Assembly (NCBI GenBank): GCA_025602915.1
Contig: JAHLJZ010000097.1
Span: 1 to 64,000 of the forward strand
Source: Paraphysoderma sedebokerense
Taxonomy: Eukaryota; Blastocladiomycota; Physodermatomycetes; Physodermatales; Physodermataceae
DNA: 64,000 bases
Direction: 5' to 3'
Under the pieces are notes generated by a model. The model made no database searches, had not been told where the DNA came from, and saw only the letters and a program-made list of their open reading frames with translations. This document shows, one piece after another, positions 46,394 through 56,377 of this stretch; the first letter of the stretch is position 1, and each line of letters starts with the position of its first letter. The position numbers were made by a program, and so were the translations under genes.

Positions 46394-48445
46394 ATGACAC
46401 CAACTGCTGAACTCAAACTATATCAGCAGCAGCTGCTCTGTAAGTCTAAACTCTCTTCCATCAGATCTGAAGAAATCTCGTTTCGATCAATCTGAATAAC
46501 ATCCATATCTACTCATTTTTACAGGGTTTCTCTTCCAAGTCTTTGTGCACTTATTCCCCTCCGCAAACGATGCTGATTTTCTCGGTTGGATGCACTGGAT
46601 GGTTGATACCCTCCAAATCCACCCTAGAATCATTGAACATTCTGCCGTCTTACTTTTGCGTATCATTCGATACCAAAAAGTTCAACTACCCCCACCCCAT
46701 TGGTCTTGCACCTGGTTAGTCTCGATTTTCGCAATCGCAGACAGAAATACCCTCAACACCGTTCCCTTCGCTTTTTGGCCCCACATTTCACAAATGGATG
46801 AGGTTTTATTAATCGACGGAATCAGAAGTCTTGAATACTTCCTGGGAAATCATGTGCAGTTTGACAACCACGCAGTTATGGATCTACAAAATATCTTTAA
46901 TGTCATAAAATATAATGTTGGAAATCACCCATTCTCCCATTCGGATGGGCAGTCGGAGCATCTCCCATTTCCGGCGGCGACGATCGTCGAAATCGACGAA
47001 AATCTCGAACATAATATCGAAACTGGGTCTAAAATATTCTCTTTCAGTCAATAATTACCTATCAGTTACAGCTAATGCTTCTATTATCCCTGTAGATCCA
47101 TTAAAATTGATGGATTAGGCTTTATCCGACCCGCATCACCTCCATTACCTGAAAACCCTTGTCGTGCATTGATACTTCACCCTCAAAAGGCAAACAAAAT
47201 TCAAGCAGGTATTGTAAAAAGCAGCGGGCTTCAATGGTTGGTACTACTGCTTCTTGGCATGGAGGCTCTACTCAATCTGACTGACGTCTATATTATTGTG
47301 CGTCAACGTAATTGACATCATAATCAGTCAAGTCATTTGCTCAAAGAAAATTATCTCCTGGGAGGAAATAATTGCATGGTATGAGCGATTAGAAAATTTG
47401 GAAACGGAAGGGTACGTGTCATCAGCATTTCTACTAGCTTATCAGTCTCCAGTTATTTTGGATAGTAGCTCTGAGCTTTTGTCTCTGACTCCTACGATTT
47501 CATCATGATCAATAGGGAAATGACGGGTAGAGCTGTCGCAGTAGACGCAATCCATGCGACAAACGCTTTTGATTATGAGCGTTTAGGTCCATGCTCCCCA
47601 CTCAGTCTTGCCTGCAGCGAGGGGTCTGATGACCGCTCGGGCATGTCAGCTTTACCCGCTGATGAAGATAAGACTAGAGTTTCAAATCTTGTTCCAGAAG
47701 GAGCACAGAAAGCGCTTCAAGCAGAGGAATCGAGGGAATCTCATATCCCCTTAGTTGCAGAGGCAGTATGCAACGAGAATATCAAGCAGGAACACTCCCT
47801 CGCCGTTGAGACGAATTCCGATAATTTTGTCGAGTACGTATTTGGTATTCTCTTCCATTAACTTTTGCATTCGCCGTTGATGCTCTGTTTCCTGCACAGT
47901 TCTAATACTGATAACAGGAGTTGTGAAGAGAGCCGATCCATCTCATCGGGTTCGTCTGTCGATGGCTACATTAATACTAAAAGAGCTTCGAACGCCACGA
48001 TTGATTATGAAGTGGTAAACGAAGTGAATACCCGAGAGATGTCATCAAAGTCAGTACCGTCCTTGATCTCGTCGTCTTCTTTAGTCTGAATTCTGACAAT
48101 TTAATCACAAAAAGGCCCGCCGGCGCTATTGCCAGTGCGCATATGAAAAATTATATATTGACTTGTCCAACGGAACAACTGGTGACCAAAGAGACCGCCA
48201 AATTTGTAACGGCGACTGTGGCCACAGACTCCTCAGCTCAGTTTGCGGCGGATAATGAAACATCAAAAAGAATAACCACCGACAGTTCACACGTCTCGAC
48301 GGAGAAATCAACACAAAAGAATAGCTACCAAACTGCGGAAACGGCGAATGAAGTGAAAGGTGTGGTCTCTTTTATACCGTCGTTAGCAGAGTCCTCTCTG
48401 ACGCGCTCCTTCAACAGTGTTGCAGGATGTCAAAAGGTCGAATAA
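46394..48445 (+). CDS. Cyclin-box-like protein with long disordered C-terminus
   Basis: Seven exons: 46394-46439, 46525-47026, 47096-47297, 47347-47411, 47516-47833, 47900-48049 and 48115-48445, giving 537 residues in phase. Residues 15-115 resemble a fungal cyclin box: WMVDTLQIHPRIIEHSAVLL, LRIIRYQKVQLPPPHW, SIFAIADRNTLNTVPFAFWP, and HISQMDEVLLIDGIRSLEYF. This matches the helix pattern of an adaptable fungal cyclin N-domain, including the W..IS turn and the later helix. A second helical block (QWLVLLLLGMEALLNLTDVY, SWEEIIAWYERLENLE) lies near residues 215-270. The rest is acidic and Ser/Thr-rich without domains. The cyclin assignment rests on pattern only; a CDK partner is not known. Donor sites in exons 2 and 6 (GTCTAA, GTCAGT) are atypical. 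Confidence 0.55.
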
Positions 48446-49023
48446 GGCGAAACAAAGCAGGATTGGACATTTGAAATGGCTGCGGTATTTATCAACATTA
48501 CATTCACTTTAAAATTAAATATAATTAATAACACATGTTTGAGTAGCAAATTCTATGGAAAGGAAGACAAATTACAGCGAGCTACGGCATGTAAAGTGAC
48601 AAGGTACGTCTGGAGATATTATTATTCCATGAATTTGACGACTGACATCAAAAAAATAGCAATCACATAAATAGGAGCAAGAAGAATGTGGTAAATGATA
48701 ATGTGAAAGCTGTGGAGTGCAGGCAAAATTCAACGAGCGGGTTGGACGAGGAAAGGACTGAGAGCAGCATGATATCATTCTTGCAAAAAGTTGTTGGGTT
48801 CGTGAAATTGACAAAACGCAAATTCTGAGGAATGCAAAGCTTGTGCGTTCGTACATATTGTTTAAGTAATTTTGTTAAAATAATGTTGCACTTATTTGTA
48901 CAACCCAGCACGACAGTAGTTTGTTATACGGTTTAGTCATCTACCGACTGAATAGTTCTGATTTTCTTCTTGTATTAAATAAACTTCGTTTTTACTTGTC
49001 GTGCTACATGGTTTGGGATATTT
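48446..49023. other. Convergent intergenic region
   Basis: This 578-bp stretch lies between the converging ends of the cyclin-like gene and the P2X gene. Only short featureless frames are seen. Confidence 0.5.
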
Positions 49024-50786
49024 TTACATTCGTCCGTTACTTCTTTGAATCATTTCGAGATTTTGAATTCTAGCATTCAGGGTATCGATCACCACACGTT
49101 CTGGTATCTCCTCTTCACTTAATTTCAGTTTATCTCTAAGATCAGAGAAATCCTCTGTCACAGTATACTTATACTTGGCGTAAAATTCTGTTGTAATCGC
49201 AGAAACACAGAGGATAAGTAAAGCTTCCAAATCTCTTGCATGATTGAGATAAACGTACCTTTCTGCGGTAAAAATCTTAACATCAGTTGTTCCACAATTA
49301 ACTGTGCCACCTTAAACAGCGCAATCGCGCCAGCTAAGTATGAGAGCAAAGCCATGAAATCAAATTCGCCGATCGTACCTAATATAACTGTTTGTTAAAG
49401 TATTCCGCGAAATTACCGCTGAAAATTTTTTTTACCTGTTTGAATGAATTTTATCCGAACACCATGCCGATTAAGTTGAACATAGTTTCCAAGCGAAACG
49501 TCATAAATGACTTCAACGATTTTGCCTTCTGCCTTTTGTATGGAGCCGGGCAGATATTTGTAAGTGAGTTCAGTGTAGTTTGATTCACTGTTAGAGTAAT
49601 CTTCAGAGTGAATGAATAATTGTCAGTGAGAGACATTTTGAAGATTGCAAAAGGGTGGAAGCAGATTAGTGCAGTACCAATAAACATGATGAGAACAATT
49701 CCGCTACTCCGAAGAGATTCATTTGGTCCTGCACCGGGCGCCGAAGAAATAGAATCCAAATTTATATCCGCGGCATCTAGAATATCACCGACTGCACGAG
49801 AATGAATGTGAGTGCCGGCTAACATCACAGGTAGAATAATAATAGGATAATTCACCTGAAATGATATCACCGGGGACATCTGCGGGGCGAGGTGACTCAC
49901 CAGAATATGACGGAGAGAATTTCTTCGATGGTTTCCAAGACGAGAACACTAGTTCCCCTTTCATGTCTGAATTCACAACAGACTTCTTCACGTTCTTCCC
50001 TCTAAATTCGATCATGCATTAATATAGGCCATTGTATCTTGATTGAAACTTAGACTCACTTTACGGTATGTTCGATCATCAAGGTATAATCTTCAATATT
50101 AGCAACATGATAGGTTACTGACTCACTCTTATTGAATTTCAAGGCACAATCTGCGCTTGGACTGACAATGGGACTACAGCCGGTGAAGTGCGGTGCAGAA
50201 TTGTATGTAATCGTAACACGAGTTGTCAGGAAGACAGCGCCATCCTCTTGTGCAGGTGATGTCTATATAAGGATGAGTGAAAGGTATACATGTAAACATA
50301 GATAGAGAAACCTTCGTTATTTTACAAGCAGCAAAGCCATACCACAAGTTCCGGCGGCCAGTATACGCATGGTGTTGTTTGATTGCAATACTTGGGTGTC
50401 GATGTATTTACCGGTCGAGCTAAATTCGTACGGATCGAGCCTGCAAAATTGAAACAACGAAAAGAACGATTGGATTTATACAACATTATAAGTGCGGTCG
50501 CAATCTCAGAACACATACCTGCAGTCACAGGTTCTCTGCGCAAGTACAACTGCCCTTGTATGATTGATATAACAATGTACAGTACTATGAATATTGAGAA
50601 GAGATAATGCAGTAATCCTAATCGTCTATCTCGTACTCGTACAGTTTTAAAAGTTTCGTATCTTTTGTGGCAGAAAGGCTTAGACTTCGGCGGATCTTTA
50701 TAATTCATGAGTCAAATATGTTGACTCAACACTTACGCAAAGAAGTCGTCCCAGTCCGTTGTTCTCAGTCTGCCTAAAATATTCAT
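49024..50786 (-). CDS. P2X receptor, ATP-gated cation channel
   Basis: P2X receptors are trimeric ATP-gated channels with two membrane helices per subunit. In amoebae one works on the contractile vacuole. Ten exons: 50786-50737, 50661-50519, 50440-50343, 50262-50060, 50001-49901, 49879-49856 (24 nt), 49818-49678, 49600-49436, 49378-49259 and 49187-49024, giving 402 residues, the normal family size. Features are FKTVRVRDRRLG just before TM1 (HYLFSIFIVLYIVISIIQGQ), EDGAVFLTTRVTITY, a middle with AADINLD, SSGIVLIMFIDYSN, KIVEVIYD, and NRHGVRIKFIQTGTIGEFDF before TM2 (LLSYLAGAIALFKVAQLIVE). The conserved YXXXK motif follows directly as YAKYK. Few extracellular cysteines are present, unlike the ten in vertebrate P2X, as I recall for protist members. 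Confidence 0.9.
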
Positions 50787-51488
50787 GATGAGGAACTGCT
50801 ATAGCCTGGTGCTCTTATGAACAAGACTGCAGCTGTCTTGAGCTATTGTTGACGAACTGGTTTTAAAGTTTCGTAAATATACCGGCTTCAATAGAGGTTG
50901 TGATGCAGACGGGTCGGTCTCGTACTGGATAGACAACGGTTATATATGCTTTTCAGGAAGATTCATTCGCTTGGTATGATGGTATCGCTTATGTTTAATT
51001 GGGATCGATGAACAGTTCATGCATCTAAAAATAGAACAATGAAGTGGCAGAAACGGCCTTGAAGTCGCCATCACCGCTTCTAGTCAATTGATATCACTTG
51101 AACATCAATCACCTTTGACTCGTGAATTACGATGGCAATAAATCAATGTAAAGTCACTTCATTTCTATTGCTAGTGCTAAAGACCGAACGATCCATCTTT
51201 TGGTCAAGGCCGAGATAGTGTCGCGAAACGGAAATCCACAAGTTGATTTCTAACCTGAAAATACAATGTCATGAGCATGATTGAACAACCATTGAGCCAT
51301 GAGATGGAAAGATATATATCATGTATAATGAGAATGGAGTGTTATCTATTAGGCAACCGTAATGTGATCAGCAATGCGATTCACAATCAGGTCCACTCAC
51401 CACTTTTAAGGCGTTCCCTGTTCACCACTTTCTCTGTGTGCACAACATTTATTTCTGATTTACTCAATTCCCAATTTTCGGCCATATA
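50787..51488. other. Divergent intergenic region between P2X and WDR34
   Basis: This 702-bp stretch is upstream of both genes. No gene or recognised regulatory motif is seen. Confidence 0.5.
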
Positions 51489-53888
51489 ATGTTTTCAGAT
51501 TCAACGACATCTGTCAAGTTTTCGGATTCTCCATCCGGTTCGAACGTGGTAAACATCCCATCAACCTGGCCTTCGAATAGGCCTTCCAAAACAGAACTGT
51601 CAGTGCAGACGGATTATATTTCGATTTCAGAGAAGGAGGTTCAATCCGCATTCAGAAGTGATGCTAAGGTGAAAATATACCGTTTAATCGGACTATGACC
51701 AAAACTTATATCACTGTGCTCCTTTAGGTGCAAACCGATCCCGACCCTACTGATTTATCGAGTTCTATCAATCAACTTAATGTTCTTGACTCCACCGACA
51801 AATTATTATCACGGAATGAAACCCTCAGCTTAAATCAGTTTTTATCCACTATTGAGTCTACCGTGTCAAACTTGCTGATCCAAAACGTCAGGTCGAGAGC
51901 GTTTGATGGTATCCCTTGTCACACTTTATATATGCGCAGGAAATGAGGGACCTTGGGGTCGGCGATTTCAAATAAAACTTGCTGACTAGTTTTATGTTTA
52001 ATTTAATGAATAGAGTTCTCCTCTCAGTTCGAATATATGAAGTCCCTTTTCAACCCGAATGTCGGCGACGCTAAGGATATAATCGAAACGCTATACGAAC
52101 TGTCCGACGAATCCATCCTTCACAATGATTTAAGTCTAGAAACAATAGCAATTGATTGGAGTAAAACTGGTCAGTCGGTGGGGATATTGTAAGTTATGAC
52201 TGTTAGTCGGCGAGCGAGATTACTTGTGCTGTGGGTTCTAACATCTTTTGAGTTCAGATATGGAAGCAAAGGAGGAAGTGTTTGGGGAACTCAAAGGGGA
52301 TATTTCTGTTCATGGAATTTAGCGTCGAAACAATTAAATCCACGGAAAGCAGATATCACGGTGGAAATTCCGGTTCGTACGACATTCGTTGGAAACCGGC
52401 AGGCAGACAAATCAATTAAAATTAATCCCAATATCGATATAGTCGAGCCCTATGCATCTGGCCTACCATCCAGATCTTCCAAATTTAATCATTGTCTCCA
52501 CTTTTACTGGGTCTCTTCATTTAATTGATACAGCCGCCCTGCTATCCTCTTCTGAAAGTTCATACATTGTCGCTTCGTCAGAAAACGACAATCACTCACA
52601 TCATGAACCAGTGTCTTCCGTCGTGTGGATATCGGCTCGATCGCTTAACCTGAACCCTCAAGTAAAGAAAAAAATTCAGCATATTGGCCAATATTTCATA
52701 TTGTCTGCAGGGAACGACGGAAATTTGCTTATTTATGGGCTTATCATGCGGCCGGACGGATCTAGTCTGAGTCCTGTCCTAAAGTAAGTTTCCCCAATAT
52801 TCACAAAGTCATAACACGAAGTTAATGTCGTCGTGCAATGATTGAAATAGCTCCCAATTGTTAGCAAGTCATGTACCGCAGCACCTGAGGACGACTGGAA
52901 TACTAAGTAAATCTGAAATTATGGACGGAATGAGCGATCTTAAGCCGGATGTTCCTCTTGGAAGTTTGTATCGTCTGTCTGTCGTCATAGTTCCTCTCTA
53001 GCCACACTTACGCTTTCTATTGGTTCTATTGGTTCGGTCGCCGTCATGAAGTCTCTCACACCGCCCTCCCTCCGTCAAATCTGTACCCATCGTCGCCATC
53101 ATTTCTCGTCGGAACCGAATCGGGCTATTTATTTTCTTCCTCATTAGACCGGTTCAGCCAACTTAACCACACAGAACTCTATTCCGCACAGAGAGCAACT
53201 ACATCTGCTGTTGCTTCGACTAGCCCAATCTTGTTCTGTTACAAATCGAATTTAACATCATTCGTGCAAGTCAAGTATAATCCGTCTATCAAACATACTT
53301 TCATCACGATCGGTGGGACTGAGATTCGAATTTATGAGCTATTGAACGAATCACCCAAACTTGTGCTTGATCCAAGTGCGATTGGGAATATCTCGTGTCT
53401 TTTCTCTTGCGGCGATGTGAATCGCAATGGGTCAATTCTGCTTGCCGCAACGAATGAAGGAAATCTAATTGCGTACAATCTTGAGGTATGCGCTGCCACT
53501 GGTTGCTGATATTGGGGTGTTTTGTTCATGAAAATCTCAGTCTCTGTAACGTTTCTATTCGAATGTATGACGAAATTGACGTACCTTCTTATCCTTTTCT
53601 TACCTTCTATGAAATGTGAAACTTCTACTATGACAGTACTCGACAGCAACGCCGCTCTTTGTTCTACCGCTTTCTGCCATATCTTCCTCACACTCCTCCT
53701 CTTTCCCTAAGCCATCTCAGCTGACGTCCCTCTCATTCAACACAAAGGGAGAATCATCCTATGATATCGTCGCAGGCGGCATGGCCGATGGCAGATGTGT
53801 GATATGGAAGGTTCGAGCAGTTGGGACTGAGGCTGGCAATGGCAGGACAGGAAATTCTAATATAGCGAAAGCGTTGAAAGTTGGTTAA
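51489..53888 (+). CDS. DYNC2I2: WDR34-like dynein-2 intermediate chain
   Basis: WDR34 is an intermediate chain of cytoplasmic dynein-2, the motor for retrograde intraflagellar transport. Exons: 51489-51668, 51728-51908, 52014-52188, 52258-52372, 52443-52783, 52851-about 52965, 53002-53486 and 53637-53888, roughly 600 residues. The N-terminus is disordered with two light-chain-binding-like motifs, SVQTDY and KVQTDP. A WD-repeat propeller follows: TIAIDWSKTGQSVGILYG, FCSWNLASKQLNP, HLAYHPDLPNLIIVSTFTGS, EPVSSVVW, FILSAGNDGNLLIYGL, SFLVGTESGYLFSSSLD, YDIVAGGMADGRCVIWKV. Order and spacing resemble WDR34. The exon 6 donor is uncertain. A yeast-like fungus would lack this gene, so it supports a flagellated life stage. 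Confidence 0.85.
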
Positions 53889-54005
53889 ACTAGTATATAT
53901 AAGAATGTACTTTATTGAATAGGAGCGTCTAAATGTAGCAAGCATGTAATTGCCATCTTAAAACACGCCGACATTATCTTCAACATCCACTTTTTGTCAA
54001 CCTTT

Positions 54006-55016
54006 TCACTGTCCAATAGGTTCTTGTGTTTTCTGTTGTTCCAAAATGCTATCCGCCTGCGGCTTCTTATACTCCATTTTTGCAATCTTCACTTCATCAT
54101 CAATAAGTTGATACACATACAACGTCATACTAGTATCCTGAAGATCCAACAGCACAAATGAAGGTGTACTATATGGCCCGATTTTTCGTAACGACGCAGA
54201 ATCATCATCCGCTGCTGCCTGCTTTTCACTATCATTCTTGCCATCTGTCGCCTCGCTATCGAAATTTGCTTTATTATCCTTCGAGATATGAATTCTGCTA
54301 GCGTCTTCAACACCGGGCTTCCAAGCTCCTGTCACACTGCCAGGGTTCACGTACATCCGCCCTTCATACTCAAAACATTCGACAAAGCATGTAAACCCAG
54401 TGCATAGTACATCGACGTCGCCTAGCCTGCGTGCTGTTAATGCTAGAGTCTCGGTATCCAGAGTCGGTATCAGTTGGTGGCCGTGAATTAAACCTATCTT
54501 GATTGGCCCATGGGTGATTACTCGTGTGGAGGGCATGTTAACCTATAATCATTTAAAAGCATTTTAAATATATTGTATTTGATAAATACATTACGACATG
54601 GGAAAAAGGAAAAGTTAATAAGTATGTTCAGACTCAAGACGATAATGAAGAGAATGGTAAAGATCAGGATTGAATTGTTTACATCGTCGTAATCTCCTTT
54701 AACAACTTGGACATCGGGTGCAACACTTCTTAACCAATCTAATGTCGAGCTATCAGTTAAATTACCTGTACATAATATCTGTTGAATCTTTCCTGGTACC
54801 TATATGAGACAGGATATGTTTGACCAAATTACCAATTCAGTTGAGAAGCCTGGGTCAGTCATGGTACATCGCCAATTAGATTACTTATTAGGATGTGCGA
54901 TACACACCAGTAATTTCTTAAACTTTGTTGGAATATCGTACGCTCTCTGGGGAATGAAGAAATCGCCAATCACAAGAACCAACTATAAATTTCGCAGTGT
55001 CCGAAACCAAACACAT
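54006..55016 (-). CDS. VPS29: VPS29, retromer subunit
   Basis: VPS29 is the phosphoesterase-fold subunit of retromer, which sorts cargo from endosomes. Exons: 55016-55008 (9 nt, MCL), 54982-54908, 54799-54683 and 54542-54006, giving 245 residues. Clear family sequence includes LVLVIGDFFIPQRAYDIPTK, VPGKIQQILCTGNL, VQVVKGDYDD, IKIGLIHGHQLIPTLD, EYEGRMYVNPGSVTGAW, PSFVLLDLQDTSMTLYVYQL and VKIAKMEYKKP. Several metal ligands of the ancestral phosphoesterase are changed: the usual DLHIPHR is DFFIPQR, and the GHTH motif reads GFTC. A charged insert of about 35 residues (DSEATDGKNDSEKQAAADDD) precedes PSFVLLD. The tiny first exon was chosen by phase, matching the alternative short first exon I recall in vertebrates. 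Confidence 0.9.
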
Positions 55017-56377
55017 TGTTAATGGCGAATGCAGTAAACAATAAATCTCCAATATCCGCTCTTAGTATCTATGAATTCAAACATAATTACCATTTTCTGG
55101 AAGTGCTGTCAATGCTGTTATTGTGCTGTCGTATATTTACAGAGTCAGCAAAGAAAATCTCGCACGCTTTTGGAGTTGGCAAGTGGAATAAACTGAGTTG
55201 CAAGGAAAATGTCGGCGCGAAGATTTGGAATTTACGAAAATTGAGTAGCGCATAACAGTATGAGAATGCACTTTGATAGTACCAACTACCTCGATTATTT
55301 TAATTGGGATGAGTATTCAGTGATACTCCAATTATAAGTTTGCACAGGGTACACTCAACGGTACATGGCTCAGAAGAAGCAAGGCCACTTTCTGAGCGAG
55401 GTTAGAGACTAACACAGTATTGCAATCACCCCATTACAGGGGCACACCAGCATATTCTAAGAAATAATGATTTATTACGAAATAAGGCAAAACGTGAGTG
55501 GTGCTGGACCTAGACTGGAATGCTTTTGCTCGGCACTCCATCGGCCGCACTTGTCCGTCCGATGGGTATTCGTCATTGTAAATGACTCCCCAAATTGTGA
55601 ATTAGATTAGGGAAAGAAATTCGATATTAGTAGCATCAGGAATCTACATCAATATACCTTGAATGAGGTTGCAATTTGAGGATCGAATTGATCGACCGGA
55701 GGCGGTTGAACGACAGATTATAGTGTGTAACTCACTTTCGACTGGCTCCAAGGATACTTGATTTGAATTCTTTGTCCCGATTCTACGACTTCCTCAGTCC
55801 TCATGGATCTCAGTATTCTGCCGAACCGTCTCAATTACAATCATACAATGACATCAGTTTGTTTAGGTCTAAACGACAGGCTGTCATTTTACTTACACCA
55901 AAGTGTGCCTCTCATGACGTAACAGAGTGATGTGGTGGTTGATGTTTTATTAACGGGATCCAATGACTCTTGTACTCGGGAAAATTCGAAAGTATGAGAA
56001 AGTCTGTTTGCTGCGGGATTTATATACTCATTTACATTCAATTAGTAATTAGAACCCCTTTCTGCATCGGAGGCGATTTGCAGTTTTTGTGCGCACATTG
56101 CATTTCGAGCGGTATCGATGGCTTTGCGGTATTACTAGTCATCGCAATTAGCAATTTTTCCATCCTCATCCATTCTTAGATACTTTGTGAAGCTCCGCAA
56201 TCGCAAATCCTTCACTTGGCAGTGCTCAAATTGACTCGAGCAAGAGAAAAGTGATATACCCCAATATAGCAACTCCAATCCAGCACAATCGATAATATTC
56301 GAACACATTCGATCTTTGGGATTATTGAACTCAACTGATCAATATATCCTCCTCGGATTAGTCATACACTTGGTACT
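55017..56377. other. Region with unresolved exon-like frames
   Basis: This is a 1.36-kb stretch. On the minus strand three blocks read like protein: RTEEVVESGQRIQIKYPWSQ near 55790, QPPPVDQFDPQIATSFK near 55690, and YNDEYPSDGQVRPMECRAKA near 55560 with a continuation to about 55440. They may be exons of one small gene, but donor, acceptor and phase do not agree at either junction. No relatives are recognised. Confidence 0.3.
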
